The translations under genes were made by a program, and so were the position numbers. From contig JAMPIM010000001.1 in the NCBI GenBank assembly GCA_023662705.1, forward strand, positions 1 to 64,000: a stretch of DNA of 64,000 bases, written 5' to 3'. This stretch comes from Candidatus Gastranaerophilales bacterium. GTDB lineage: Bacteria > Cyanobacteriota > Vampirovibrionia > Gastranaerophilales > Gastranaerophilaceae. The notes below the pieces were generated by a model. It worked only from the letters and a program-made list of their open reading frames with translations. It had not been told where the DNA came from and ran no database searches. Below, in pieces: positions 54,521 to 63,307 of the stretch; the first letter of the stretch is position 1; each line of letters begins with the position of its first letter.

Positions 54521-55255
54521 TTATTTTACAAAGTAGGTTGCGTTTACGTTTGCGTTAATTTTTATTACTCCGTCAGAGATTGAGACTCCGCCGCCTGACA
54601 TAGAAGTCGATGCTTCTGCAACATCAGCCATCATGTTTTTAGCCATATAGAATCTCTGGTTATGATAGTTATTTGTGCTGCAGCTTGTATCAAAAGTTCT
54701 GATACCATCGAGGTTTGAACCGGTTGCTTTTGCAATAATACCTGCTCTGGTTTTTGCTTTATCAGCAGCAATTGAAATTAAATCATTGCATTGTTGGTCA
54801 TAGCTTGAAACAGAGAATGACAGGTTGTCTACATTTGTAGCACCTGCTGTAATTGCGCTGTCAATCATTTTTCCTACATTTTCGATAGATTTTGTGTGAA
54901 CAATTACGCGGTTTGAAACCTGATATTTGTCAAAAACTCTTTTTGAATTAACGTAGTTATAAACAGGTGATGCATTAAAATCAGATGTTTTGATAAAATC
55001 GCCGTTTTGCGTATTAATCATTGATTTAAGCTCTGCAAAAACTTTGTCTGAAATTTCTTTGTTAGCTTTTGTTGCACTTTGCATTGATTTATTATCGTGG
55101 GTTTGTACAGCAAATGAAATTTCTGCAACATCAGGCGCGATTTCTGTATTAGCGCTTGTGTTAACTGTAATATATCCTCTTTCAACAGCTGCCTGTACTG
55201 CGGCACCTGTACCTAAAATGCCTAAAACAGCCAATGAAACTAACATTTTTTTCAT
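54521..55255 (-). CDS. SIMPL-domain (DUF541) secreted protein
   Basis: 244 residues. A Sec signal peptide (cleavage near AVQA-AV at 23) leads to the SIMPL fold: RGYITVNTSANTEIAPDVAEISFAVQTH, VSNRVIVHTKSIENVGKMIDSAITAGATNVDNLSFSVS, ADKAKTRAGIIAKATG. Such proteins are periplasmic or surface proteins of unclear function, related to stress tolerance in some species. AGGAG precedes the ATG. First gene of a SIMPL-PHP-tag protein operon. Confidence 0.88.
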   Translation of the reverse strand: MKKMLVSLAVLGILGTGAAVQAAVERGYITVNTSANTEIAPDVAEISFAVQTHDNKSMQSATKANKEISDKVFAELKSMINTQNGDFIKTSDFNASPVYNYVNSKRVFDKYQVSNRVIVHTKSIENVGKMIDSAITAGATNVDNLSFSVSSYDQQCNDLISIAADKAKTRAGIIAKATGSNLDGIRTFDTSCSTNNYHNQRFYMAKNMMADVAEASTSMSGGGVSISDGVIKINANVNATYFVK

Positions 55256-55300
55256 AATTATTTCTCCTCATACTACCTTCTAATTATACAATCTAAAATA

Positions 55301-56317
55301 TTAACGATTGCACAAATGTTTTTGTTCATTTTTATTTAAAATTTGTAATTTTTCATTAACGCTAATATAAGCTTTAAAAATCTTGTTTGAAACTGTGTCG
55401 TCAAAAGCTTCTTGAATTTTATCAAGAGGATATACGGTTGACAGGTTCTTGACGTTTACTTTTCCTGAAACAAGGAGCTCAAATGAATCTCTCAAATCAG
55501 CAGGGGATGGTGAATAGCTGCCCATGACGGTTAATTCTTTGTAATAAATTTCGTTATTTGCATAGCCCCAATTGTTTGGAGTACTTGAGAAAACAAGTAT
55601 TTTTCCGCCCATTTTGATATTTTTTAAAGCTGTATCAATTGCTTTGTCGGCTCCTGAGGTCATGAATACAGCATCTGCTTCAAAGTTTTCGGGTAAAGGT
55701 TTGATTCCCATTTGATTCGCAAGTTCAAGTCTTTCTTTAATCAAATCGCATCCGTAAACATCGTATCCGAAAGCTTTTAAACCTTCGCCCATCAAAAGTC
55801 CGATTGAACCTAAACCTACAACAAGGACTTTATCTTCCTTCTGTAAGTTACAGCGTTTGATTGCACGAATACAGCATCCTAAAGGTTCATAAAAAGAGAT
55901 TTCTTCATCGCCCATGTGCTCAGGTACTCTATAGGCAACTTGCTGTAAATGTTCTTCCGATACGAAAACTTTTTCGCTGAAACCGCCGGGAAATATGTTT
56001 GTAGCTTTAAAATGTGCACACATTGAATAGTTTCCGTGTTTGCAATATGTACATTCAAAACAAGGAATATGGTGAGAAGTTACAATTCTTTCTCCGGCTT
56101 TAAAATCAGTATCGGAATTTATTTCATCGATAATTGCAACAATTTCGTGTCCTAAAACAGCACCGTCTTTTACAATTTTGTGTTTGAATTTAACAATATC
56201 GGAACCGCAGAGCCCGCACCCGAGTACTTTGACGATTGCACCTTTTCTGCCGTCAAGTTTAATATCTTCGGTTTCATTGATTATAATTTGTTCGTTACTT
56301 ACGATAGCTGTCTTCAT
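55301..56317 (-). CDS. Zinc-dependent medium-chain alcohol dehydrogenase
   Basis: 338 residues of the Thr/sorbitol dehydrogenase type. Catalytic zinc site GCGLCGSD and GHEIVAIIDE; structural zinc Cys cluster (HHIPCFECTYCKHGNYSMCAHF); Rossmann motif VVGLGSIGLLMGEGLKAFGYDVYGCD, with Asp suggesting NAD preference. Substrate unknown. Its ATG lies within the last bases of the SpoIID gene (ATGA), so it is translated from the same transcript, an odd pairing with a wall protein. The C-terminal tail after KAYISV is Asn/Lys-rich. Confidence 0.9.
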   Translation of the reverse strand: MKTAIVSNEQIIINETEDIKLDGRKGAIVKVLGCGLCGSDIVKFKHKIVKDGAVLGHEIVAIIDEINSDTDFKAGERIVTSHHIPCFECTYCKHGNYSMCAHFKATNIFPGGFSEKVFVSEEHLQQVAYRVPEHMGDEEISFYEPLGCCIRAIKRCNLQKEDKVLVVGLGSIGLLMGEGLKAFGYDVYGCDLIKERLELANQMGIKPLPENFEADAVFMTSGADKAIDTALKNIKMGGKILVFSSTPNNWGYANNEIYYKELTVMGSYSPSPADLRDSFELLVSGKVNVKNLSTVYPLDKIQEAFDDTVSNKIFKAYISVNEKLQILNKNEQKHLCNR

Positions 56318-57198
56318 TTGTAATACTCCGATTTTATTTTTGCAAATTTTACGTTAGCATAAAAATATTTTAGAATCTGATAAGCATTATATCCTTTTTT
56401 AGCTAAGTTATTTGCGCCGTACTGGCTCATTCCGACTCCGTGTCCGTTCTTTTTGATTCCATCGTCAAATGAAGGTACGGATTTTAGAAACGCCAAATCT
56501 TTTGACCAGACCTGACCTGCGGTTGTTGTTTTTCCGCCTGCTGAAGCTGAATAGTAAGCAGGAATAATTTTACCGTCATAAACCAGAACCAGACCTTCGG
56601 TTTCTGTTACCGCATCGTTTGTTTGAGGAGTCTCAGCGCTTGCTCCGCCATAAGCTTGATCTTCAGGTGTATCTTTAAGGTCATAGCCGTGTTTTCCGCG
56701 TTTACCCAGATTTGCAAGAGCATAACTTCTTGCAGCAATTGCCTGAGCTTTGTGAGCATCGTGTTCCCATGATGGCGGCATCTCTGACGGTACTACTCCT
56801 TGAAGATATTTTTCAAGAGGAACATCATTTATTACGGTTAAACTCAATCCGTCGTTAACAACCTGAAAATGTCCTCTGTACCATTTCCTCTTTACGCTTA
56901 CGAATCCGTTAGGTTCAGGTTTGATAACAATTTTGTTGCTGTTAATCTTTTTATACTGCCCGTCAACTTTTATTGCAATTACCCCTCTGTAGGGTTTGAA
57001 TTCATATCCTTTCATCTTATCCATGACGAAGATGAGTTTATTTGTCTTGCAGTCTATAATTTCCGCTTTGGTGGAAGATCCGATAAATGTACGGTTAACT
57101 TGGGTCTGGAGTCCGATTTTTATAGCAAAACACGGCTGAATAAGTATCAGCAAAGCAAAAAATAAAAAAGCAATCTTTTTTATCTGTTTAACTAACAA
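56314..57198 (-). CDS. SpoIID/LytB-domain protein (peptidoglycan lytic amidase/transglycosylase type)
   Basis: 294 residues with an N-terminal signal/anchor (about 8-25). SpoIID signatures: LEKYLQGVVPSEMPPSWEHDAHKAQAIAARSYAL, EDQAYGGASAET, YSASAGGKTTTAGQVW and GHGVGMSQYGANNLAKKGYNAYQILKYFY. In sporulating bacteria SpoIID trims glycan strands lacking stem peptides; homologues also occur in cyanobacterial lineages. Here it is outside any sporulation context. Confidence 0.9.
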   Translation of the reverse strand: MLVKQIKKIAFLFFALLILIQPCFAIKIGLQTQVNRTFIGSSTKAEIIDCKTNKLIFVMDKMKGYEFKPYRGVIAIKVDGQYKKINSNKIVIKPEPNGFVSVKRKWYRGHFQVVNDGLSLTVINDVPLEKYLQGVVPSEMPPSWEHDAHKAQAIAARSYALANLGKRGKHGYDLKDTPEDQAYGGASAETPQTNDAVTETEGLVLVYDGKIIPAYYSASAGGKTTTAGQVWSKDLAFLKSVPSFDDGIKKNGHGVGMSQYGANNLAKKGYNAYQILKYFYANVKFAKIKSEYYK

Positions 57199-57251
57199 AA
57201 TCTAACCTTTTCCCCCTCCCTATAATATTTTATACCAAAAATGCGTATGTG

Positions 57252-57288
57252 AAAAATAAAAGGAGTGAATTTTCACTCCTTTTATTTA
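57252..57288 (-). terminator. Terminator overlapping a stop codon
   Basis: Perfect 16-bp stem AAATAAAAGGAGTGAA (54-69 of 572xx) around a 2-base loop, followed by T on the minus strand. It starts within the stop codon of the gene at 57286. Confidence 0.9.
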
Positions 57289-57864
57289 CATAGATTCTTT
57301 TAAATTTAGAATATCTTCATCGCCATCAGCTATTGCATTAAGCCGTTCTAAAAATCTGTTATTTATTTTTGTTTCTTCAGCTTCAATTTTTGCAAGTTTT
57401 TTGCCGAAGCAGCCTGCTAAAAATTCAAATCTGCCTGCCATTACTTCATCACCTTTTTCGCGGCAGTTTTGAGCAATTAAAAGATTTCTTTTTTGTTCAT
57501 GTTCAGCTCTGTATTTTCCGTCTTCAAAACCTAAACATGCACCTTCTCTTTTATTAAGTTCTTTCATTGCTTTTAGCGTTTTAACTAATTTTGTCACGAT
57601 ATCATTATCGGAAAGCGTTTCCATCATTGAATCCAAAGATGTTTTAAAGAATCCCCCGACAGCTTTATCTTGATTTGTTCCAAGATAATAACATTCCATG
57701 TTATTCCAATCTTCCCCTAGACGGGTCATTGATAATGTATCATTGATTTCAGCTGTTTTTTCGGCAAAAGCTTTTTGGATATTTTGTAATCTTACATTAT
57801 CTTTTACTGGAGTTGTGATTCTTAATTTAGCGCCAAATGTAGTGTTGTTGATATTATTGAGCAT
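57286..57864 (-). CDS. Unknown 192-residue protein with INN-F N-terminal tag
   Basis: Not recognised. Begins MLNNINNTTFGAKLRITTPV, the clearest example of the tag seen at 42488, 51868 and 53671. The remainder is helical and charged (NIQKAFAEKTAEINDTL, LLIAQNCREKGDEVMAGRFEFLAGCF) without signal peptide or membrane helix. AAAGGAGGCAG precedes the ATG. Single gene with its own terminator. Confidence 0.72.
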   Translation of the reverse strand: MLNNINNTTFGAKLRITTPVKDNVRLQNIQKAFAEKTAEINDTLSMTRLGEDWNNMECYYLGTNQDKAVGGFFKTSLDSMMETLSDNDIVTKLVKTLKAMKELNKREGACLGFEDGKYRAEHEQKRNLLIAQNCREKGDEVMAGRFEFLAGCFGKKLAKIEAEETKINNRFLERLNAIADGDEDILNLKESM

Positions 57865-57938
57865 TACTTGCTGCCTCCTTTTTTGAAGTTAAAGTAGGTA
57901 AACAAACTTTTTTGCGCTCATGTAAATGTTTTGTTACA

Positions 57939-59807
57939 TTATGACTTTAGCATAACCATCAAAACAGAAATGTCAGCAGGCTTAACACCGCCTATGCGTG
58001 AAGCTTGAGCGAGGTTCGTAGGACGAACTTTTTCGAGTTTTTCGCGGGTTTCTGTAGAAATATGTTTTAATGTAGAATAGTCTAAATCAGCAGGAATTCT
58101 GTATTTTTCAAGTTTTTCAGAAGTTTCAACTTGATTTTCCTGTCTTTTTATATAGCCGTCGTATTTGATTAATACTTCAACTTCGCCTGCAATGTCTTCG
58201 CTTAAGTTAAGATTTTGGGTTTCAATATCCAACTCTCTGAGCACATCATAGGTAATATTAGGACGTTTAAGAAGTTCAGCCATTCTAACTCCGCGGTCAA
58301 GGTGTTCTGAGTATTTAGCTAATACTTCATTTGCTTCCTCGGTTGCGGAAATCTTTGTTTCGCCGAGTCTTGAGATTTCTTTTTGAATATTTTCCTGTTT
58401 GTCTTTGAATCTTGCATATTGAGTATCGTCAATAAGCCCAATATCGTGGCCAATTGAGGTTAATCTTGAATCGGCATTATCCTGTCTTAAAAGAAGTCTG
58501 TATTCGGAACGAGATGTAAGCATTCTGTAAGGTTCCTGAATATCTTTTGTTACCAAATCATCAATCAAAGTACCGATATATGAAGAGCTTCTTGAGAGTT
58601 CCAACATATCTGATGAGTTTAAATATTTAACTGAATTTATACCTGCAATCAAACCTTGCGCCGCTGCTTCTTCATAACCGCTTGTTCCGTTGATTTGACC
58701 TGCAAAGAATAACCCTTTAATATCTTTTGACATCAAAGAATGTGTTGTTTGTATTGCAGGAACGGAATCATATTCAACAGCATAAGCAGGTTTAATAATA
58801 TGAGCATTCTCCAATCCAGGTAAAGAGCGGAGCATTTCTACCTGAACACATGCAGGAAGGCTTGTTGAGAATCCCTGAATATAAACTTCATAAGTATTAA
58901 GACCTTCCGGTTCAATAAAAATGTGGTGAGACGGATTTGATGCGAATCTTACGATTTTATCTTCGATAGACGGACAGTAACGCGGCCCTACACCTTGAAT
59001 AAGTCCCTGATACATTGGGGATTTATCAAGATTTTCGCGAATAATTTTATGTGTATCTTCATTTGTTCTTGTTAAATAACAAGGAACTTGAGGTCTTACA
59101 GGGCGGTTAGGTTTAAAAGAATAAAAACTTAATTTTTCATCCCCGGGTTGAATTGTCATATTTGAATAATCAATAGTTCTTTTATCAACACGAGCAGGAG
59201 TGCCTGTTTTTAATTTTTTTGTTCGGATTCCGTTATTTCTTAACCATTCTGATAATCCGATTGCAGCACGTTCGCCAAGTCGTCCGCCTGAGTATGCTTG
59301 AAGCCCGACATACATTTTGCCTTCAAGAGAAGTTCCTGTTGTAAGGATAATTGCATCGCATTGATATTCAATGCCATATTCATCCATTGCGCCTGTAATT
59401 CTGCCGTCTCGGGTGCGTAGCTCTGTTATGCAGCACTGTTTAAGCCAGATATTCGGAGTGCTTTCAATAATATTACGCATATATTGCGAATATTCTTTTT
59501 TGTCGGATTGTGCTCTAAGTGCTCTTACAGCTGGGCCTTTTGATGAGTTAAGAGTTTTCATCTGGATATAAGTTGCATCTGCAACTTCGCCCATAACACC
59601 TCCCAGTGCATCAATCTCGCGCACAAGAGTTGATTTTGCAGGGCCTCCTATTGCAGGGTTGCAAGGCTGCAGTGCAATGTTATCAAGGTTTAAGGTGCAC
59701 AGTAATACTTTACATCCTAAACGCGCAGCACCGATAGCAGCTTCGCATCCAGCATGACCGGCTCCAACTACGATTACATCAAATTTGTTTTTTAGATAAT
59801 CCAACAT
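57939..59807 (-). CDS. mnmG: tRNA uridine-34 modification enzyme MnmG
   Basis: 622 residues; FAD-dependent partner of MnmE that installs the carboxymethylaminomethyl group on wobble uridine. The FAD motif FDVIVVGAGHAGCEAAIGAARLG, NPAIGGPAKSTLVREIDALGG with the catalytic Cys just before (LQPCNPA), the TGTFLxG-like TGTSLEGKMYVG, and the late GQINGTSGYEEAAAQGLIAGIN all match. The C-terminal helical domain ends with SRIGGVKPADISVLMVML. Complete. Confidence 0.97.
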   Translation of the reverse strand: MLDYLKNKFDVIVVGAGHAGCEAAIGAARLGCKVLLCTLNLDNIALQPCNPAIGGPAKSTLVREIDALGGVMGEVADATYIQMKTLNSSKGPAVRALRAQSDKKEYSQYMRNIIESTPNIWLKQCCITELRTRDGRITGAMDEYGIEYQCDAIILTTGTSLEGKMYVGLQAYSGGRLGERAAIGLSEWLRNNGIRTKKLKTGTPARVDKRTIDYSNMTIQPGDEKLSFYSFKPNRPVRPQVPCYLTRTNEDTHKIIRENLDKSPMYQGLIQGVGPRYCPSIEDKIVRFASNPSHHIFIEPEGLNTYEVYIQGFSTSLPACVQVEMLRSLPGLENAHIIKPAYAVEYDSVPAIQTTHSLMSKDIKGLFFAGQINGTSGYEEAAAQGLIAGINSVKYLNSSDMLELSRSSSYIGTLIDDLVTKDIQEPYRMLTSRSEYRLLLRQDNADSRLTSIGHDIGLIDDTQYARFKDKQENIQKEISRLGETKISATEEANEVLAKYSEHLDRGVRMAELLKRPNITYDVLRELDIETQNLNLSEDIAGEVEVLIKYDGYIKRQENQVETSEKLEKYRIPADLDYSTLKHISTETREKLEKVRPTNLAQASRIGGVKPADISVLMVMLKS

Positions 59808-59831
59808 AATCTAATTATAGTATAAAAAATA

Positions 59832-60368
59832 TTATTTTTGTTTTTTTACTATTGCAGGAATCTTTGTGTTTAGAATTGCTAATGCATATTTATTATCGTT
59901 TTTGAAACAGTTTTCTGATGCAGCTAAGAAGCTGGCTTTGTCATTGAAATGATATCTATGTGAATATTGTATAGCAGAAATACCGCCGTTTTTGGCCATC
60001 TTGCATTTTACCAGATTATATTCAATATATCCTTCATTTCCTTTACCATACATTAGTCCAAATGAAAAAGTATTGTCTTTAGAATTAAAACCTATTAATC
60101 GGAATTCCGGGTTTTTCGAAAGTGTGTTTATAAAATTGTTAATGTAATCAAATTCGCTTTCTTCTTTTGGTAAATACTGTACTGTTATCAAATCTGTCCA
60201 GTTTTCAAGTTTCTGTGAAGGAGCGATATAAGCATTCATAATGTTTGGCGAGTTTTTGAGTACTTTTTCAAGATGATATTCCTGATTCATAAAATTAACT
60301 GTTTCAGCATTTGCTAATGCACAGGTAAATAAAAATGCTGTCAAAATATAGAAAAATTTTTTCATAAA
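59832..60368 (-). CDS. Secreted protein, unknown (paralogue of the 63308 gene)
   Basis: About 178 residues from ATG 60368, chosen because AGGGAGG lies 5 bases before it; the upstream ATG 60383 lacks a site. A Sec signal peptide (MKKFFYILTAFLFTCALANA) is followed by a mature domain with NWTDLITVQYLP, a Lys/Asn-rich middle and CKMAKNGGISAIQYSHRYHF. The pattern N-W-x-x-x-I-x-V, a later Cys, then a [V/I]-x-x-x-x-Y strand resembles the protein at 63308, pointing to a small family of periplasmic proteins of unknown role. Confidence 0.72.
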   Translation of the reverse strand, partial: FMKKFFYILTAFLFTCALANAETVNFMNQEYHLEKVLKNSPNIMNAYIAPSQKLENWTDLITVQYLPKEESEFDYINNFINTLSKNPEFRLIGFNSKDNTFSFGLMYGKGNEGYIEYNLVKCKMAKNGGISAIQYSHRYHFNDKASFLAASENCFKNDNKYALAILNTKIPAIVKKQK

Positions 60369-60464
60369 GTCCTCCCTTTTCAATATTATAATCTAAAAAT
60401 GATTTAAACAGTAGTACATTGTGTTGTTTTTGTATTTAAGGTATATTGGATGAGAGAGGTGCTT

Positions 60465-61607
60465 ATGTCAATAATTGTTCTTGATTCCAACGCTAATTCA
60501 CGCGAAATTCTTAAATCTTTTCTTGAAGAGTTGGGATTGAAAGATGATTTGAAACTTTTTGCGGATTATTTTAGCGGAATAGCAGAAATTAAATCTCAGG
60601 AGGCTCCTCCAATAGTTTTTGTTGATATTTCCAACGAAACCCCTGATTTAATTGAAACTGTTAAGAATATCAGGCTGTTAACAGATAAAATTGTTATAAC
60701 ATCAACCGATTATTCTACCGATACAATTGTGAAAGCAATGCGCCTCGGAGCACGAGAATTTTTGCCGAAGCCCGTTATTAAAAATGATTTGATACGTGTT
60801 GTTGAAATGCTTTCTAAACCTGAAACAGAACTTGAAATTACTGCATCAAAAATAATAACTGTTTATTCAAATAAAGGCGGAATCGGTAAAACTACAATAG
60901 CTTCAAACCTTGCAGCAGAAATTGCCAAGACAACTCATGATAAAGTTGCTCTTGTCGATTTGAATTTGCAGCTCGGAGATATTTCTACATTCTTGAATCT
61001 TAGTCCCGGTTTTGATGTAGCTTATGTTATCAAAAATCTTATTGATAAAAAAGAAGACACCTTGCTTAGCGCATTTGAAAAATATAAAGATTCAAAGTTA
61101 TATGTTTTGTCAGATCCAAATTATATTGAACAATCGGAAAGTATTACACCGCAGCAAATTGAAAGTTTATTCAAAACTTTGAAAAAGAGTTTTCCGTATA
61201 TTGTAGTTGATATGTCATCAAATATTGACCCGAACTCATTAAAAATTCTTGATTGTTCGGATTTGATTTTGTTCACAACAATTGTGAATATTCCTGCAAT
61301 AAGAAATGCACAGAGATGTCTGAATCTTTTTAAATCAAGACGTTATCCTTCTGATAAAGTTAAAATTATAATTAATCGTTTTATGGAAAACGATAGTATC
61401 ACTGTTGAAGATATTGAAACGACTCTCGGTGAAAAAGTTTACTGGAAAATCCCGAATAATTATTTTTCAATTATGGAAAGTATTAATAAAGGTTTGACCG
61501 TGAGTGAAGTTAATACAAACTCTAATATTGCAAACAGCTTCCGTAACCTTGCTTCAAGGATTTCGGATGATATAGTAGAATCGTCAATTATAAAGTACAG
61601 GATATAA
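60465..61607 (+). CDS. CpaE/TadZ-like MinD-family ATPase with pseudo-receiver domain
   Basis: About 380 residues from ATG 60465, which has GAGAGG about 6 bases upstream; the ATG at 60450 does not. Residues 1-115 form a receiver-like domain (IIVLDSNANSREILKSFL, FVDISNET) where the usual phospho-Asp region is D-I-S. Then a MinD/ParA ATPase follows: deviant Walker A YSNKGGIGKTTIASNLA, VALVDLNLQLGDIS and YIVVDMSSNIDPN. In Tad pilus systems CpaE/TadZ localises the secretion machine. No pilus genes are adjacent, so the target is unknown. Confidence 0.85.
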   Translation: MSIIVLDSNANSREILKSFLEELGLKDDLKLFADYFSGIAEIKSQEAPPIVFVDISNETPDLIETVKNIRLLTDKIVITSTDYSTDTIVKAMRLGAREFLPKPVIKNDLIRVVEMLSKPETELEITASKIITVYSNKGGIGKTTIASNLAAEIAKTTHDKVALVDLNLQLGDISTFLNLSPGFDVAYVIKNLIDKKEDTLLSAFEKYKDSKLYVLSDPNYIEQSESITPQQIESLFKTLKKSFPYIVVDMSSNIDPNSLKILDCSDLILFTTIVNIPAIRNAQRCLNLFKSRRYPSDKVKIIINRFMENDSITVEDIETTLGEKVYWKIPNNYFSIMESINKGLTVSEVNTNSNIANSFRNLASRISDDIVESSIIKYRI

Positions 61608-61609
61608 AA

Positions 61610-62425
61610 ATGAAAAAAGTTTTTGAACTAACAAACAGATACATAATTTTAGGTACACCGTTAATTTTATTTTCACTGCTATCAACAATTTATCTTGCAG
61701 TGTCTGCAAGAGGTGCGGTGATAAATCTTATAATCGGACTTGCGTTATTTGCTTTAATGGTATCTGCATTTACGGCAGGTTGGTTTAATATGGTAAAAAT
61801 TGCTGTTCTTGAACCGGAAAGAGATGATCCTAATTCCTTAATCAAAGAATTTACTCCAGGGGTTGGCGAATACTTTTTATCAGCTTTGGGTATGTTATTA
61901 AATATACTTTTGATTTCTTTAATAATTCTTATGGCTGCATCAATGGCAGGCATGAAAATTATAGGAAATCCTAATATTTCTATTGATGCTCTTAATTCTG
62001 CTCTACAAAATCCTGAAGCTTTAAAAACATTCTTAGCTTCATTAACAAAAGAACAGCTTATTAAGATTAATGCGTGGAACTTTTTATTATTGGCGTCTAT
62101 GGCTTTGGCTTATTTTTTAGAATTGCTTTCCGTTCCTGCATTGTTTTTCAAAAACAAAAATCCGTTTATCGCATTTTTTATAGGATTAAAAGATTTATTC
62201 AGCAGAAAATTTTTCCAAACTTTAGGTATTTTTGTATTAATATTTGTTGTATATAGTATAATATCGATACTTTCAGCAGTATTTATCGGAAATACAATTT
62301 TGCATTTTCTGATAACTCTGGCGAATTTCTATTTTATTACATCAGCTTCAGTCGGAGTATTCTATTATTATCATAATAATTTCGTAAAACCGCAAATCGG
62401 ACAAAATATAGACAAAAGAGTATAA
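61610..62425 (+). CDS. Unknown multi-pass membrane protein
   Basis: 271 residues with about six hydrophobic segments (11-32, 37-57, 90-115, 155-175, 200-225, 230-250). Between helices is NPNISIDALNSALQNPEALKTFLASLTKEQLIKINAW, a polar amphipathic loop. The plan recalls the DUF4013-like protein at 42881, but I see no clear motif match. Two bases after the CpaE-like gene, so co-transcribed. Confidence 0.7.
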   Translation: MKKVFELTNRYIILGTPLILFSLLSTIYLAVSARGAVINLIIGLALFALMVSAFTAGWFNMVKIAVLEPERDDPNSLIKEFTPGVGEYFLSALGMLLNILLISLIILMAASMAGMKIIGNPNISIDALNSALQNPEALKTFLASLTKEQLIKINAWNFLLLASMALAYFLELLSVPALFFKNKNPFIAFFIGLKDLFSRKFFQTLGIFVLIFVVYSIISILSAVFIGNTILHFLITLANFYFITSASVGVFYYYHNNFVKPQIGQNIDKRV

Positions 62426-62443
62426 ATAAAAACGGAGGAAACT

Positions 62444-63271
62444 ATGAAAAAGTTATTAATTTCATTATTTGCGCTCGGATTATTCTCAATGCCTGCTTTT
62501 TCAGCAACTTGGACAGCAGCAGACAGAGTGAATACAGTTGGTGCGCAATTATTAAAGAAAAACGGATTGCCTGAAAATACTCAGTTTAAAGTAGTTAACG
62601 GAGCTGTGAATAACGACGATGCTACAATAACCAATACAATCCAAATTTCAAGCACTGATTTGACTTATACGGGGAATGATAATGAAGTTGCAGCCGTAAT
62701 TGCAAGAGAGCTTGCATATATCATTAACGGACGTGCAACAAAATCTAAAATGAGAGATTTTGCTAAATCAGCGATTAATAATACTTTCTCAGAAGGCAAT
62801 CTTATTACAAGTGTTGCAAATAGCGATTATGCAGCAAATAAAGCTTCTATGAGTGATAACAAAGATGCTGATATTACAGGTGCGGATTTGATGATTCAGG
62901 CAAACTACAATCCGCTTGCAAGTATTGTAGTGCTTACAAAAATGCCTGGAACTACAATGGAAATTGCACTTGGCAAACCTTGTAACTCTGAAAGAGCAAT
63001 GAATATTTATGATTATTTAACTTACAACTATCCTTCAAAAGTAAAAGCAGGATACGGTTGTAAAGAATATAAGGCATTTTTGACTTATGCTGATCCGATT
63101 GTGAAAGAAAGAAATTCTAATAAGAAAAAGTTAGAAAAATTCAATAAAGAACAGGAAAAAAACAGAGCAGTCAGAGCAAAAAATATCGCTCAATACAAAT
63201 CAACAGGTGTGAGCGGATGGGATGCTTCTTATAATTTATTAAAAGCATTCACTGAATCTTCAGAGAAATAA
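62444..63271 (+). CDS. Secreted M48-like pseudoprotease
   Basis: 275 residues. Sec signal peptide (cleavage near AFSA-TW, about 21) and an M48/LoiP-like domain: NDNEVAAVIARELAYIINGR where M48 enzymes have the metal-binding H-E-x-x-H; here it is R88-E89-L-A-Y92, so both His are gone and only Glu remains. The downstream DADITGADLMIQANYNPLA matches the third-ligand region of M48 but with Asp for Glu. C-terminal Lys/Glu helix. It is presumably not a zinc protease and may act as chaperone or adaptor. GGAGG precedes the ATG. Confidence 0.8.
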   Translation: MKKLLISLFALGLFSMPAFSATWTAADRVNTVGAQLLKKNGLPENTQFKVVNGAVNNDDATITNTIQISSTDLTYTGNDNEVAAVIARELAYIINGRATKSKMRDFAKSAINNTFSEGNLITSVANSDYAANKASMSDNKDADITGADLMIQANYNPLASIVVLTKMPGTTMEIALGKPCNSERAMNIYDYLTYNYPSKVKAGYGCKEYKAFLTYADPIVKERNSNKKKLEKFNKEQEKNRAVRAKNIAQYKSTGVSGWDASYNLLKAFTESSEK

Positions 63272-63275
63272 TTGT

Positions 63276-63306
63276 TAAAAAGGTCGGATTGCAATCCGAC
63301 CTTTTA
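63276..63306. terminator. Bidirectional terminator
   Basis: AAAAGGTCGGATT, 2-base loop, AATCCGACCTTTT between two converging genes (perfect 13-bp stem). Confidence 0.92.
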
Positions 63307-63307
63307 G

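Noticed and set aside
56314..57198. Evidence of sporulation from SpoIID
   Set aside because: SpoIID-domain proteins occur outside endospore formers and no other sporulation gene is present.
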